A stretch of 45,519 bases of DNA from an uncultured Prevotella sp. (GCA_905236875.1 CAJOQT010000030.1:1-45519); one strand, 5' to 3'. Counted from the first letter of the stretch, positions 1-9,169 are shown. Numbers and translations: made by a program. Notes: generated from the sequence alone by a model not told the origin.

Positions 1-772
1 CATCTTCCGTATGAGGGAGTTCGAGCAGATGGAGATGCAGTTCTTCGTACAGCCCGGCACGGAGCTGGAGTGGTTCCCCAAGTGGAAGCAGACGCGTATG
101 GCCTGGCACCAGGCTCTGGGCTTCGGTGCAGAGAACTACCGTTTCCACGACCACGACAAGCTGGCCCACTATGCCAACGCCGCTACCGATATCGAGTTTA
201 AGATGCCGTTCGGCTTCAAGGAGGTGGAGGGTATCCACAGCCGTACTAACTTCGACCTCTCGCAACATGAGAAATACTCTGGCAAGTCAATCAAGTACTT
301 CGACCCGCAGACCAACGAGAGCTATACTCCGTTTGTCATCGAGACTTCCATCGGTGTTGACCGTATGTTCCTCTCTATCATGTGTCACAGCTACTGCGAG
401 GAGAAGCTGGAGAACGGCGAGACACGCGTGGTCCTGAAGCTGCCTGCAGCCCTGGCTCCTGTGAAGCTGGCCGTGATGCCGCTGGTGAAGAAGGACGGAC
501 TGCCCGAGAAGGCCCGTGAGATTGTCAACGAACTGAAGTTCCACTTCAACTGTCAGTACGACGAAAAGGACAGCATCGGCAAGCGCTATCGCCGTCAGGA
601 TGCCATCGGCACGCCTTACTGCGTCACCGTTGACCACGACACGCTGCAGGACGGCTGCGTCACCCTGCGTTTCCGTGATACCATGGAGCAGGAGCGTGTC
701 CGCATCGAGGATCTCAATGGCATCATCGAGGAGAAGGTGAGCATTGCATCATTGCTGAAAAAGCTTCAGTAA
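1..772 (+). CDS. glyS: Glycyl-tRNA synthetase, C-terminal half (5' end outside window)
   Basis: Class II single-chain glycyl-tRNA synthetase, which charges tRNA-Gly in the cytoplasm. The reading frame is open from base 2, so the gene begins before the window; about 256 residues remain of roughly 510 expected. Motif 2 is seen at once (IFRMREFEQMEMQFFV). Motif 3 follows as SIGVDRMFLSIM with its conserved arginine. The C-terminal anticodon-binding domain starts near LAPVKLAVMPLV. The first in-window ATG at 11 lies inside motif 2 and is not a start. The gene is followed after 45 nt of 7-8 nt A-rich repeats by an FKBP lipoprotein gene on the same strand. The family call is firm. That it is the homodimeric (glyS/GRS1) type and not the glyQ/glyS type follows from motif 2 and the anticodon-binding domain being on one chain. 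Confidence 0.95.
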   Translation, partial: IFRMREFEQMEMQFFVQPGTELEWFPKWKQTRMAWHQALGFGAENYRFHDHDKLAHYANAATDIEFKMPFGFKEVEGIHSRTNFDLSQHEKYSGKSIKYFDPQTNESYTPFVIETSIGVDRMFLSIMCHSYCEEKLENGETRVVLKLPAALAPVKLAVMPLVKKDGLPEKAREIVNELKFHFNCQYDEKDSIGKRYRRQDAIGTPYCVTVDHDTLQDGCVTLRFRDTMEQERVRIEDLNGIIEEKVSIASLLKKLQ

Positions 773-775
773 TAA

Positions 776-908
776 GAATGAAAGAATGAAAAATGAAATA
801 ATGAGGAGATGAAGACTATGCGTAAAATAACAGGGAGAAAATGTGGAACTACTGGATGGAATGTCCTAAGGGCAGTTTTCATTCTTTCATTTTTTCATTC
901 TTTCATTT
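776..908 (+). repeat. Inverted 7-8 nt repeat arrays flanking the FKBP start codon
   Basis: The upstream array at 776-798 (units like GAATGAAA) is almost the exact reverse complement of 885-908 (units like TTTCATTC), with one extra T in the second arm. The second arm is translated as the hydrophobic core of the signal peptide (FILSFFHSFIF). The ribosome-binding site and start codon at 804-820 lie in the loop of the possible mRNA stem. Confidence 0.8.
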
Positions 909-1480
909 TCCTGACTTCCTGCAGCGAGGAGGATAATACCGTGGAGGAGTTTCCTGACTGGCAGAACCGTAACGAACAGTACTTCGAGCAGCAGTATCGT
1001 GCCCATGCCGTATCAGCCATCATTAAGAAGTGGTCGATTGATGCAGCTGCAGCAGCCGAGATGACGGACTGCATCCTCGTGGATGTGCTGGAACAGGGAA
1101 GCGGTACCGCCAGTCCCTATTTTAACGATACGGTGGAAATCAACTACGCAGGACGCCTCATCCCGTCAACCAGCTACAAGTCTGGCTATGAGTTCGATAA
1201 GAGTTTCCGGGGAACCTACGACCCGGCAACCACTGCACCGTGTAAGTTGTATAACTCCACCACAGGCAGCTACTACCTGCCTATGCCATCGACGTTTGTG
1301 TCAGGCTTTGCCACCGCGTTGATGCACATGCACCGTGGTGACCACTGGCGTGTCACCATCCCCTATCAGCTGGGCTATGGTGCCAATATACAAGGCTCCA
1401 TTCCCGCTTACAGTACGCTGATCTTCGATATCTGGCTTACTGACTTCTGGAGTGAAAAGAAGGGCGACAGAAGCGATTGA
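818..1480 (+). CDS. FKBP-type peptidyl-prolyl cis-trans isomerase lipoprotein
   Basis: A predicted surface or periplasmic lipoprotein that would catalyse proline isomerisation in exported proteins. The N-terminus is basic, then hydrophobic, and ends in a lipobox (FLTSC). The mature part has the FKBP pattern: VEINYAGRLI, a conserved FDKSFRGTYDP loop, a GFATALMHMHRGDHWRVTIP core and GYGANIQGSIPAYSTLIFDI. ATG at 818 is preferred because AGGAG at 804-808 lies 9 nt upstream; ATG at 809 would follow the AGGAG with no gap. The stop codon falls inside a further short repeat (GAATTGATAATTGAC) that fills the gap to the next gene. The hydrophobic core is encoded by an 8-nt tandem repeat, which is unusual. 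Function by family is confident; the client proteins are unknown. Confidence 0.88.
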   Translation: MRKITGRKCGTTGWNVLRAVFILSFFHSFIFLTSCSEEDNTVEEFPDWQNRNEQYFEQQYRAHAVSAIIKKWSIDAAAAAEMTDCILVDVLEQGSGTASPYFNDTVEINYAGRLIPSTSYKSGYEFDKSFRGTYDPATTAPCKLYNSTTGSYYLPMPSTFVSGFATALMHMHRGDHWRVTIPYQLGYGANIQGSIPAYSTLIFDIWLTDFWSEKKGDRSD

Positions 1481-1504
1481 GAATTGATAATTGACTGAAA
1501 GCCT

Positions 1505-2311
1505 ATGCAGAAATACGCGGATTACATCAAGCAGATTGAGATTGACTCGCTGTGGAGCGGCAAGAAGCATATCCTGTGGACGCTTGACCCACATGTGAAC
1601 GTGCTCAGCGGCATCAATGGCGTGGGTAAATCGACCATCCTGAACAAGGTGTTCAGAAGTGTCAATACGAATGGTGACATCATCAATCACCTGCTGAAGG
1701 GGGTACACATCACGGCAGAGCCGGAAGATGCTACGCATATACGCTTTGACATCATACGCTCGCTTGACTCGCCTGTTCTTGACCTTAACACGATGTCGCA
1801 TGTCGATTCGCGTATCACATCGGCACTTGACTTCCAGCTGTACCACCTCCAGCGCAAATATCTGGATTACCAGGTCAATATAGGCAACCGCATCATTGAG
1901 GAGCTGCAGCAGGGACATGCCGATGCCGCACAGCAGTTGTCGAAGCAGAAAACACGCTTTCAGGACATCGTCGATGACCTGTTCGCCGATACCGGCAAGA
2001 AGATTGTACGTACGGAGAACGAGATACGCTTCTCGCAGATTGGTGAAGTGCTTGTGCCTTACCAGCTGTCAAGCGGCGAGAAACAGATGTTAGCCATTCT
2101 GCTTACTGTACTGGTTGAGAACCTGCAACATTACGTGCTCTTCATGGATGAGCCGGAAGTGTCGTTGCACATTGAGTGGCAGAAACGGCTTATTGAACTC
2201 ATTCTCGAACTGAACCCCAACGTGCAGATTATCCTCACCACTCACTCGCCTGCCGTCATCATGAACGGATGGATTGATGCTGTCACTGAGGTGACGGATA
2301 TTACGGTATAA
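1505..2311 (+). CDS. ABC-type AAA ATPase, possible AriA-like partner of DUF4435
   Basis: A 268-residue ATPase of the AAA_15/AAA_21 (OLD/RecF-like) group. Walker A is GINGVGKST at residues 36-44, the ABC signature LSSGEKQ at 188-194, Walker B VLFMDEPE at 211-218, and the H-loop THSP at 246-249. There is no membrane segment, so it is cytoplasmic and not a transporter subunit. The middle part (100-170) is probably the helical arm. It is followed after 22 nt by a DUF4435 gene, and the two are evidently co-transcribed. This pairing matches the PARIS anti-phage system, in which an AAA ATPase (AriA) holds a TOPRIM-type DUF4435 nuclease (AriB). The ATPase is small for an AriA and the surroundings are housekeeping genes, so a cellular role is also possible. 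Confidence 0.8.
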   Translation: MQKYADYIKQIEIDSLWSGKKHILWTLDPHVNVLSGINGVGKSTILNKVFRSVNTNGDIINHLLKGVHITAEPEDATHIRFDIIRSLDSPVLDLNTMSHVDSRITSALDFQLYHLQRKYLDYQVNIGNRIIEELQQGHADAAQQLSKQKTRFQDIVDDLFADTGKKIVRTENEIRFSQIGEVLVPYQLSSGEKQMLAILLTVLVENLQHYVLFMDEPEVSLHIEWQKRLIELILELNPNVQIILTTHSPAVIMNGWIDAVTEVTDITV

Positions 2312-2333
2312 TTGACAATTGTACTTGACAATT
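2311..2333 (+). repeat. Short direct repeat TTGACAATT between the ATPase and DUF4435 genes
   Basis: TTGACAATT occurs twice within 22 nt (2312-2320 and 2325-2333), filling the whole gap up to the ATG at 2334. No Shine-Dalgarno sequence is visible here, as in many genes of this phylum. The similar GAATTGATAATTGAC lies before the upstream ATPase gene (1481-1495). Confidence 0.6.
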
Positions 2334-3374
2334 ATGCCCAGCAGTCTGAAGGATAATCTTAACTCCCGTTACTTCGAGGCAGCGAATTCGCTGGCATCGA
2401 AGAAAGGCCGGCAGCGTATCGTAGCCTACGTCGAGAGCTATGATGACATTCTCTTCTGGCGTTCCGTGCTTAGTGTCTTTGAAAACGAGCGGCGTTACTT
2501 TGAGGTCATGTTACCCTCACACAAGAAACTGGAACGAGGAAAGAAGTCGGTGCTGATGAATTTCCTGGACAATGGCGGGAGGCGGAAAGCAGAAAACAAG
2601 GTGTTAGGAGATGCCATGATAGCCTGTGTGGATGCCGACTACGACTATATGCTACAGAACGCTACGGCCCAGTCACGGCAGGTGCTTCAGAACCCTTACG
2701 TCTTCCATACCTATGCATACGCCATTGAAAACATGCAGTGCTATGCACCGTCGCTTCACGATGTCTGTGTGATGGTGACTCTGAATGACCATCGTATCTT
2801 TGACTTCCAGGATTACATGCGGCAATACAGCGAGGCCATCTTCCCCCTTTTCGTCTGGTCTGTATGGGCTTACCGTACAGGCAACTACCATCACTTCACG
2901 CTTTCGGACATGGCACGTGTCATTGATCCGGGCGGGTTTAATGTGATGGATCCGCAATCCTCCATCGATCATTTGCGAAAGAAAGTGTCTTCAAAGGTAC
3001 GGCAGCTGCAGGCGCAGTTTCCTGACAACAAGGAGGCCTACCTTGAAACCAAGGAGTCGGTCAAGGCGTTGGGCGTGACTCCACAGACCACCTACCTCTA
3101 TGTGCAGGGACATTCGCTGTTCGACAATGTCGTCGTACCCATACTCACCAAAGTCTGTAACCGCCTGCGTATGGAACGTCAGGAAGAGATACAGCGTACG
3201 GCGCGTCATCACACCCAGAAGAAAAACGAGATGTCCTGCTACGAACATTCGTTGCAGGACATCCGTCAGATGCTCAAGAAAAACATGGGCTATCGTTTTG
3301 CCCCTGAGTTCCTGCACATCCAGCAGGACATGCAGGACTTTCTCAATGGTCATGTTCAGTCGGAAACGACGTAG
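2334..3374 (+). CDS. DUF4435 (TOPRIM-like) protein, possible AriB-like effector
   Basis: A 346-residue cytoplasmic protein with the DUF4435 pattern. VESYDD (33-38) supplies the first acidic residue of a TOPRIM-like fold, CVDADYD (98-104) the aspartate cluster, and YAIENMQCY (129-137) the conserved motif after it. DUF4435 proteins such as AriB of PARIS are toxic nucleases released by an ATPase partner; here the upstream ATPase is the likely partner. The ATG at 2334 is chosen; a TTG five codons upstream lies in the repeat spacer. The second half (200-346) is charged and helical with no recognised domain. The 3' end overlaps the convergent manA gene by 19 nt. The domain call is confident; a defence role is an inference. 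Confidence 0.75.
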   Translation: MPSSLKDNLNSRYFEAANSLASKKGRQRIVAYVESYDDILFWRSVLSVFENERRYFEVMLPSHKKLERGKKSVLMNFLDNGGRRKAENKVLGDAMIACVDADYDYMLQNATAQSRQVLQNPYVFHTYAYAIENMQCYAPSLHDVCVMVTLNDHRIFDFQDYMRQYSEAIFPLFVWSVWAYRTGNYHHFTLSDMARVIDPGGFNVMDPQSSIDHLRKKVSSKVRQLQAQFPDNKEAYLETKESVKALGVTPQTTYLYVQGHSLFDNVVVPILTKVCNRLRMERQEEIQRTARHHTQKKNEMSCYEHSLQDIRQMLKKNMGYRFAPEFLHIQQDMQDFLNGHVQSETT

Positions 3375-4312
3375 GTTTCCAGGAACTTCATCTTTCCTTC
3401 CACGCGTACATTATTTATATATGCAGGCAGAAGTATGGTCTCGCCAGCTTGAAAGGTTATCTCTTCATCGTCAATGGACAGGGTGCCCTTGCCCTTGATG
3501 CCGATGAGAACGACAAAGCTGTCGAGTTCAGAATAATCGATGTCTATAGGCTCGTCAATATCATAGACGGCGGTGGTGAAGTGTGGGCAGCTGATTAACT
3601 GCACCCCTTGGTTCTGTTGTGGCTCGTAGTGTGTGCGGTAGTCAGGTAGCACGTGGTAATCGATGCTCTCTGCCGCTTCCTTGGTGTGGAGCTGTCTGAG
3701 GTTGCCGTCCTTGTCACGACGCTTGTAGTCGTAGATACGGTAAGTGACATCACAGGTCTGTTGGATCTCGGCAAGGCAGCAGCCGGCACCAATGGAATGG
3801 ATGCGCCCGGCAGGAATGAAGAAGCAGTCACCCTCCTTGACATTGTATTGTGCCAGGGCATCGCAGATAGTGTCATTCTCCACCATCTGCTTGTACTCCT
3901 CGGGGGTGATTTCCTTGCGTATTCCGTTGTAGAGCATAGCTTCTGGTGCGGAGTCCATGACATACCACATCTCGGTCTTGCCGCGTGGCTGACCGTGACG
4001 GTGGGCTACTTCGTCGTTGGGGTGTACCTGTATGCTGAGATCCTTGTGGGCATCAATAAACTTGATAAGCAGTGGGAACTCGTTGCCGAAGCGCTGGTAG
4101 TTGGCCTTGCCCAGCAGACGGTCTTTCTCTGCCTGCACAAGATCGTTGAGGGTTCGGACGGGTGAACTGTCCGACACGCTGGAGGGGCAAGAGGAGGAAG
4201 CGTCCGGCGTAGCAAGGAGGGTTTCATGGCCGGGAACACCAGATATCTGCCAACTTTCAGTGCCCCAGATAGGGGTCTTTAATACAGGGACGAACTTATA
4301 GTAGTTTTGCAT
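3356..4312 (-). CDS. manA: Mannose-6-phosphate isomerase (class I)
   Basis: Interconverts mannose 6-phosphate and fructose 6-phosphate in the cytoplasm; a zinc-dependent cupin enzyme. Zinc and active-site motifs are present: QVHPND at 95-100, TEMWYV at 113-118 and GRIHSIGAG near 169-177. The length of 318 residues fits the short Bacteroidetes/Bacillus type. One stretch is unusual: between IWG (15-17) and ESW about 16 residues normally present are missing, and a Ser-rich stretch (DASSSCPSSVSDSSPVRT, 37-54) replaces the usual loop. Its DNA contains a small inverted repeat (TCGGAC/GTCCGA), so it may be another repeat insertion. The gene is the last of the dxs-trkA-trkH-manA run, 12 nt after trkH, and converges on DUF4435. 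Confidence 0.9.
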   Translation of the reverse strand: MQNYYKFVPVLKTPIWGTESWQISGVPGHETLLATPDASSSCPSSVSDSSPVRTLNDLVQAEKDRLLGKANYQRFGNEFPLLIKFIDAHKDLSIQVHPNDEVAHRHGQPRGKTEMWYVMDSAPEAMLYNGIRKEITPEEYKQMVENDTICDALAQYNVKEGDCFFIPAGRIHSIGAGCCLAEIQQTCDVTYRIYDYKRRDKDGNLRQLHTKEAAESIDYHVLPDYRTHYEPQQNQGVQLISCPHFTTAVYDIDEPIDIDYSELDSFVVLIGIKGKGTLSIDDEEITFQAGETILLPAYINNVRVEGKMKFLETYVVSD

Positions 4313-4324
4313 TATATCGTATTT

Positions 4325-5782
4325 TTAATTTTCTTTCCAGTAGCTTCTTGTGAATAGTACTAAGACGCTGATAATCTCCAAACGACCGACCAGCATGAGG
4401 AATGCACAAATCCACTTAACCAACATCGGCAGGTCGCCCCATGACATGACAGGCCCCATGTGTGAGTTAAGCGGCAGACCGACATTGCTGATACAGCTTA
4501 ATGCAATGGTAATGGCGTTGCCATTGTCAATGCCCGCCACGAGCATGATAATAACACAGATGAAGCACATGAACATATAGATGGCGAAGAATACCATGAG
4601 TGTCGTAATCTTTGACTGTGGAATGGGCTGGCCGTTGATTTTTACAGGCAGTATGGCGTTAGGATGGAGGATGCGACGGAACTCATTGCGTAGCACCTGA
4701 AGGATCATCAGTCCGCGAACACACTTGAATCCACCGCTGGTGGAGCCTGCCGAGGCACCGAGGAACATCAGACAGGTGAGGATTATCCAAGTAATATGGG
4801 GCCAGAAGCCCGGGTCTTCATTGAACAGTCCCGTCGTGGTCATGAATGATACGACGTGGAACAGTGCCGTACGGAAACTGTGCTCTGTGCCATATCCCAT
4901 GCGAGTAATCAGCAGATACATGATCCATAATGTTGCAATGATGACGATACCCACGTACAACTTGAACTCGGAGTTGGTGAACAAGTCGCGGAAGCGACGC
5001 TTGAACAGCGTGAGATAGAGTAAGGTGAAGTTGATACCTGCCAGGAACTGGAACAGTACAGATACATAAACCATAGCGGGAGTTGAGAAGAAGATGCTAT
5101 TGTCGTTATGCGGTGAGAAGCCACCGGTGGCGGTGGTAGTCATGGCATAGTTGATGCTGTCAAACCAATTGCCTCCAAAAGCCCAGAAGGCCAGGATACA
5201 GGCTACGGTAAGTCCGAGATAGATGGACCAGATCCACTTGGCATTGGTGGAGAGCTTGGGGTGCATCTTCGTACGAATGGGACCAGTAGCCTCAGCAGCA
5301 AACACCCGGACGCTGCCGCCTCCCATCGACGGAAGAATGGCAATGGTGAAGAATACAATTCCCAGTCCGCCTATCCATTGCGACAGAGAACGCCAGAACA
5401 AAATGCCATGGGGTAAGCGTTCAACATCATCAACGATGGAAGCTCCTGTCGTGGTGAATCCCGACATCGTCTCAAAGTAGGCATCTGTCAGGTTGGTAAT
5501 GTAGCCGCCAATCATATAGGGCAGCATGCCGAAGATGCTGAAGGTTACCCATGTTGCGGTGACTACAAGGTAAGAGTCTCGCCGGCTCATGTTGTTGTCA
5601 GCGTCCCTTCCAAACCATAACAGGCATAGTCCGCCACATAGCGTAAGGATCATGGAGATGAGGAAGGCGATACTGTCATCTTCCTGATAGCAGTAGGACA
5701 TGATGACGCACCACGACATGAGGGAGCCTTCCAGCAGGAGCAGCTGTCCAATAATCTTTGATACCAGTCCGAAGTTTACCAT
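4325..5782 (-). CDS. trkH: Trk-type potassium uptake protein TrkH
   Basis: Inner-membrane K+ channel subunit of the Trk system, 485 residues, with many hydrophobic segments. The four pore loops with their TTTG-type filter sequences can be followed: GFTTTGASIV, MTTTATGGFSPHN, SFMTTTGLFNED and SNVGLPLNS, giving the expected four-fold repeat; an arginine and lysines follow in the last helices. It is encoded 28 nt downstream of trkA, its regulatory partner, on the same strand. The start ATG at 5782 gives MVNFGLVSKIIGQLL, a good first helix. The trkA-trkH order supports function without further evidence. No oddity was seen. Confidence 0.94.
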   Translation of the reverse strand: MVNFGLVSKIIGQLLLLEGSLMSWCVIMSYCYQEDDSIAFLISMILTLCGGLCLLWFGRDADNNMSRRDSYLVVTATWVTFSIFGMLPYMIGGYITNLTDAYFETMSGFTTTGASIVDDVERLPHGILFWRSLSQWIGGLGIVFFTIAILPSMGGGSVRVFAAEATGPIRTKMHPKLSTNAKWIWSIYLGLTVACILAFWAFGGNWFDSINYAMTTTATGGFSPHNDNSIFFSTPAMVYVSVLFQFLAGINFTLLYLTLFKRRFRDLFTNSEFKLYVGIVIIATLWIMYLLITRMGYGTEHSFRTALFHVVSFMTTTGLFNEDPGFWPHITWIILTCLMFLGASAGSTSGGFKCVRGLMILQVLRNEFRRILHPNAILPVKINGQPIPQSKITTLMVFFAIYMFMCFICVIIMLVAGIDNGNAITIALSCISNVGLPLNSHMGPVMSWGDLPMLVKWICAFLMLVGRLEIISVLVLFTRSYWKEN

Positions 5783-5810
5783 TTCTTATTTCCAATTGAT
5801 GATTCTTGGA

Positions 5811-7169
5811 TTACCAAAGGGTGTTGGAATTAAAGAACTTCTCCACTTTCTTCAGGTTGTGCTCGTGACAGAATACCATGACACTGTCACCAGGCATCAC
5901 CTGTGTATTACCGTTAACCAAGTAGCCTTTCTCGTCGCGTACCAATCCACCAATGGTGACACCAAACGGCAGACCGAGATCCTTAACGGGTCTCTTGGTG
6001 ACCTTTGAGCCTTCAGCCGCTACAAATTCCGCCACGTCACTATCAACCATCATCAGTGAGCGCATATTACTCACATCGGCGTCGAGCATCATCTGGAAGA
6101 TATGGCTGGCGGCAATGTTTTTCTTATTGATGATAGTTCCGATATCAAGACTCTCGGCCATGCTTACGTAGTCGAGGTTCTCGACCATGGCGATGGTCTT
6201 GCGCACGCCCATCTTCTTGGCTGTCAGACAAGCCAGAATGTTAGCCTCTGCATTGCCGGTCAATGCGACGAAGGCCTGGGTGTTGCGTATTCCTTCTTCC
6301 TCCAGGAGTGACAGGTTGCGCCCGTCACCGTGTATGACCATTGCATCGACATCGCTGAGTAGCGTGTTGAGTTTCTCGCAGCGCCGCTCGTCGCTCTCAA
6401 TGATTTTGATGTTCATGTAGTCGGGAGCCGTCAGGGCAGCACGTACGCTGGTCTTGCCGCCTCCCATGACGATGACGTTCTTCACGTCGGCATAGTGTTC
6501 CTTGCCTACAATCTTACGGATATAGGGAATATACTCGCGGGTCGTCATGAAGTAGGCCAGGTCGTGCAGGTGTAACACGTCGTTACCGCCAGGTATGATG
6601 GTCTCGTCACCATGCTTGATGGCAACGATGTGATAGGGGTCTTCTGGTCCGCAAAGGTCTTTCAGCGGTTGGTTGAAAATCTCGCACGACTCACGCAGCT
6701 TGATTCCCAGCATGACCAGTGCACCGTCATGCACGTCCCAACGCTGACGTACCCATGAGAGTTTTAATCCATTGATGATGTCCTTGGCCGCCAGTACTTC
6801 AGGGTAAATGAGCGAGTCGATGCCGAGATTCTTGAAGAATGGCCCCATCTGCGGAGACAGATATTCATAGTTGTCGATACGTGCCACCGTCTTTTTCGCA
6901 CCCAGCGCATGAGCAATGATACAGGCGTTGACGTTACGGCTCTCCTCTGGGGTGACACCCACAAAGAGGTCTGCCTTCTCACATCCGGCATCTTTCAGTG
7001 TTTGTATGCTGGTCGGTGAGCCTTGCAGCGTCATCATATCATAACTGCTGTCGAGTTCACTGAGTCGTTCTGCGTCATCGTCAATCAGCACACAGTCCTG
7101 CTTCTCATGTGAAAGCAACTTGGCCAAGTGGGTTCCTACGGCTCCTGCGCCGCCAATGATTATCTTCAT
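5811..7169 (-). CDS. trkA: Trk potassium transport regulator TrkA
   Basis: Cytoplasmic NAD(H)/nucleotide-binding ring protein that gates TrkH. The 452 residues form two RCK modules in tandem: the first Rossmann motif GGAGAVGTHLAKLL at residues 6-19 with a following acidic VLIDDDAERL, and a second VIVMGGGKTSVRAAL near 235-250. Each is followed by an RCK_C-like domain (the last ends near LVNGNTQVMPGDSVMVFC). The second GGG motif departs slightly from GxGxxG. The gene starts 13 nt after dxs and lies 28 nt before trkH, so all are probably one transcript. ATG 7167-7169 directly precedes the conserved MKIIIGGAG start. Confidence 0.95.
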   Translation of the reverse strand: MKIIIGGAGAVGTHLAKLLSHEKQDCVLIDDDAERLSELDSSYDMMTLQGSPTSIQTLKDAGCEKADLFVGVTPEESRNVNACIIAHALGAKKTVARIDNYEYLSPQMGPFFKNLGIDSLIYPEVLAAKDIINGLKLSWVRQRWDVHDGALVMLGIKLRESCEIFNQPLKDLCGPEDPYHIVAIKHGDETIIPGGNDVLHLHDLAYFMTTREYIPYIRKIVGKEHYADVKNVIVMGGGKTSVRAALTAPDYMNIKIIESDERRCEKLNTLLSDVDAMVIHGDGRNLSLLEEEGIRNTQAFVALTGNAEANILACLTAKKMGVRKTIAMVENLDYVSMAESLDIGTIINKKNIAASHIFQMMLDADVSNMRSLMMVDSDVAEFVAAEGSKVTKRPVKDLGLPFGVTIGGLVRDEKGYLVNGNTQVMPGDSVMVFCHEHNLKKVEKFFNSNTLW

Positions 7170-7175
7170 AATGCA

Positions 7176-7205
7176 CCTCTCCCTAACCCTCTAACAAAGA
7201 GAGGG
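7176..7205. repeat. Palindromic element at the dxs 3' end / trkA leader
   Basis: CCCTCT (7187-7192) pairs with AGAGGG (7200-7205); more C-rich sequence follows toward trkA. On the minus strand this encodes the last residues of Dxs (SLSLLEG) and its stop, and then the 13-nt spacer. It resembles, but is less G/C-rich than, the palindrome family found throughout the window. Confidence 0.5.
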
Positions 7206-9105
7206 AACTTGATATTTGTTGTTTGATACTTTCCTTATCGATGCCGACAATCTGCCGCAGTTCAGGTATAGTGCCGTGTTCCACGAAATGGTCTGGTAGT
7301 CCCAGCCGCTTGATCTCTGGATGATACCCGTGATCATTCATCCATTCCAATACCGCACTACCCAATCCGCCAATGCGTGCACCATCCTCAACGGTGATGA
7401 TATGCTGGAACTTACGGCCAACTTCATCAAGAATCTCCTCATCGAGTGGCTTCAGAAACCGCATGTCGTAGTGGGCTACACTCTCTGTTCTACACCCTAC
7501 ACTATTCAGCGCCTCCTCCACGATGTTGCCTATCGGTCCTATGGATAGCACAGCGACGCCATTGCCGTCACGCAACTTACGGCCTTTTCCCACAGGCACT
7601 TCTTCCAATGGACAGCGCCAGTCAGTAAGTACGCCGCTGCCACGGGGATAGCGGATAACGAACGGACCTTTGTCCGGCAGTTGAGCCGTAAACATCAGAC
7701 GACGCAACTCATGCTCGTTCATTGGTGATGCGATGGTGAGGTTAGGGATAGGTCGGAGGGCAGCCAAGTCGAAAGCACCGTGATGGGTCGGCCCGTCCTT
7801 TCCTACCAATCCGGCGCGGTCAAGACAGAGTACAACGGGCAGCTTCAGAATAGCCACGTCATGAATGATATTGTCATAGGCCCTTTGCGAGAAGGCACTA
7901 TAGATATTACAGAAAGGCTGCAGACCGTCCTTTGCCATACCAGCCGAGAAGGTGACAGCATGTCCCTCGGCAATGCCGACGTCGAAGGTGCGTTCCGGCA
8001 TCTCCTTCATCATGATGTTGAGTGAACAGCCGCTGGGCATGGCGGGCGTCACACCGACAATTCTGGGATTCTGACGTGCAAGTTCCAGGATTGTCTCACC
8101 GAAGACATCCTGATACTTCGGCGGCAGTCCTGTAGTGTCCTTGATAATGCGTTCACCCGTCTCTGGATCGAACTTGCCAGGTGCATGCCATATCTCAGCG
8201 TGCTTCTCGGCAGGTTCGAAGCCCTTGCCTTTCGTCGTGTGCAGGTGCAACAGCTTGGGTCCCTTCATGTCCTTAATCTGACGAAGTATGCGCACCAGGT
8301 CTTTGATGTCGTGTCCATCGTAGGGGCCGAAATAGCGTATATTCATGCCCTCGAAGATGTTCTGCTGATGAGCCAGTGCCGACTTGATGGCATTGTTCAG
8401 GCGGATGATACCCTTCTTGCGGTTGTCGTTCAGGAAGCCTCGTGCATGTAGCCATTGTGAAGCCTTGAACCGCAAATCGTTGTAGGTCTCGTTGGTGTCG
8501 AGCTGCAACAGGTATTTCTCCATGCCGCCCACAGCCCGGTCAATGGACATGTCGTTGTCGTTAAGGATAATGAGCAGGTCGTTGGGACTCGACGATACAT
8601 TGTTCAGACCTTCAAAGGCCAGTCCACCCGACATGGCACCGTCGCCGATGACGGCAACGACCTTCCTTTCAGGTGATGAATGTAGTGGGGAACGTGGGGA
8701 ATTGGCAACCGCCATGCCGAGGGCAGCTGAGATGCTGTTCGAAGCATGTCCACAGGTAAACGAGTCGTACTCACTTTCCAGAGGCGAGGGGAATGGCATG
8801 AGACCGTGCAGCTTACGATTGGTGTTGAACTGCTCGCGGCGTCCGGTTAATATCTTATGTCCGTAGGCCTGATGTCCCACATCCCATACGATACGGTCAT
8901 CCGGTGTGTTATAGACATAATGCAGTGCTACGGTGATTTCTGCCACGCCAAGGCTTGATGCCAGGTGGCCAGGGTTCACCGATAATTCATTGACGATATA
9001 TTCCCGTAGCTCCTTACATACCTGCGGCAGCTCGTCAACTGACAGCATCCGCAGGTCTTTCGGATATTTTATCTTATTCAGTAAATTCAGCTTCTTTTCT
9101 TCCAC
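7183..9105 (-). CDS. dxs: 1-deoxy-D-xylulose-5-phosphate synthase
   Basis: First enzyme of the non-mevalonate isoprenoid pathway: pyruvate plus glyceraldehyde 3-phosphate to DXP, using thiamine diphosphate. The ThDP/Mg motif GDGAMSGG with downstream NDNDMSID is seen near residues 154-190; the transketolase C-terminal half carries RYPRGSG. The frame extends upstream to a GTG at 9192, but the promoter -7 box (9139-9146) lies inside that extension. The start must therefore be downstream of about 9132. The GTG at 9105 (then [17 protein letters not shown]) fits the family N-terminus and leaves a 27-nt leader; no ATG is available. A loop at 135-147 ([13 protein letters not shown]) is encoded by a short 9-nt repeat (TTCCCCACG/TTCCCCACT). 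First gene of the dxs-trkA-trkH-manA run. Confidence 0.93.
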   Translation of the reverse strand: MEEKKLNLLNKIKYPKDLRMLSVDELPQVCKELREYIVNELSVNPGHLASSLGVAEITVALHYVYNTPDDRIVWDVGHQAYGHKILTGRREQFNTNRKLHGLMPFPSPLESEYDSFTCGHASNSISAALGMAVANSPRSPLHSSPERKVVAVIGDGAMSGGLAFEGLNNVSSSPNDLLIILNDNDMSIDRAVGGMEKYLLQLDTNETYNDLRFKASQWLHARGFLNDNRKKGIIRLNNAIKSALAHQQNIFEGMNIRYFGPYDGHDIKDLVRILRQIKDMKGPKLLHLHTTKGKGFEPAEKHAEIWHAPGKFDPETGERIIKDTTGLPPKYQDVFGETILELARQNPRIVGVTPAMPSGCSLNIMMKEMPERTFDVGIAEGHAVTFSAGMAKDGLQPFCNIYSAFSQRAYDNIIHDVAILKLPVVLCLDRAGLVGKDGPTHHGAFDLAALRPIPNLTIASPMNEHELRRLMFTAQLPDKGPFVIRYPRGSGVLTDWRCPLEEVPVGKGRKLRDGNGVAVLSIGPIGNIVEEALNSVGCRTESVAHYDMRFLKPLDEEILDEVGRKFQHIITVEDGARIGGLGSAVLEWMNDHGYHPEIKRLGLPDHFVEHGTIPELRQIVGIDKESIKQQISSSLSLLEG

Positions 9106-9138
9106 AGCAGTGAATAATGTTATTCGCACTTTTGTCCG

Positions 9139-9169
9139 CAAAGGTACGAATAAACGGGAATAATACAAA
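9139..9169 (-). promoter_or_regulatory. Bacteroidetes-type promoter of dxs
   Basis: Minus strand: -33 TTTG (9166-9169), 19-nt gap, -7 box TACCTTTG (9139-9146). The extended form TTATTCGTACCTTTG is also found twice before parA. Its position within the longest possible dxs frame decides the start codon. Confidence 0.8.
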
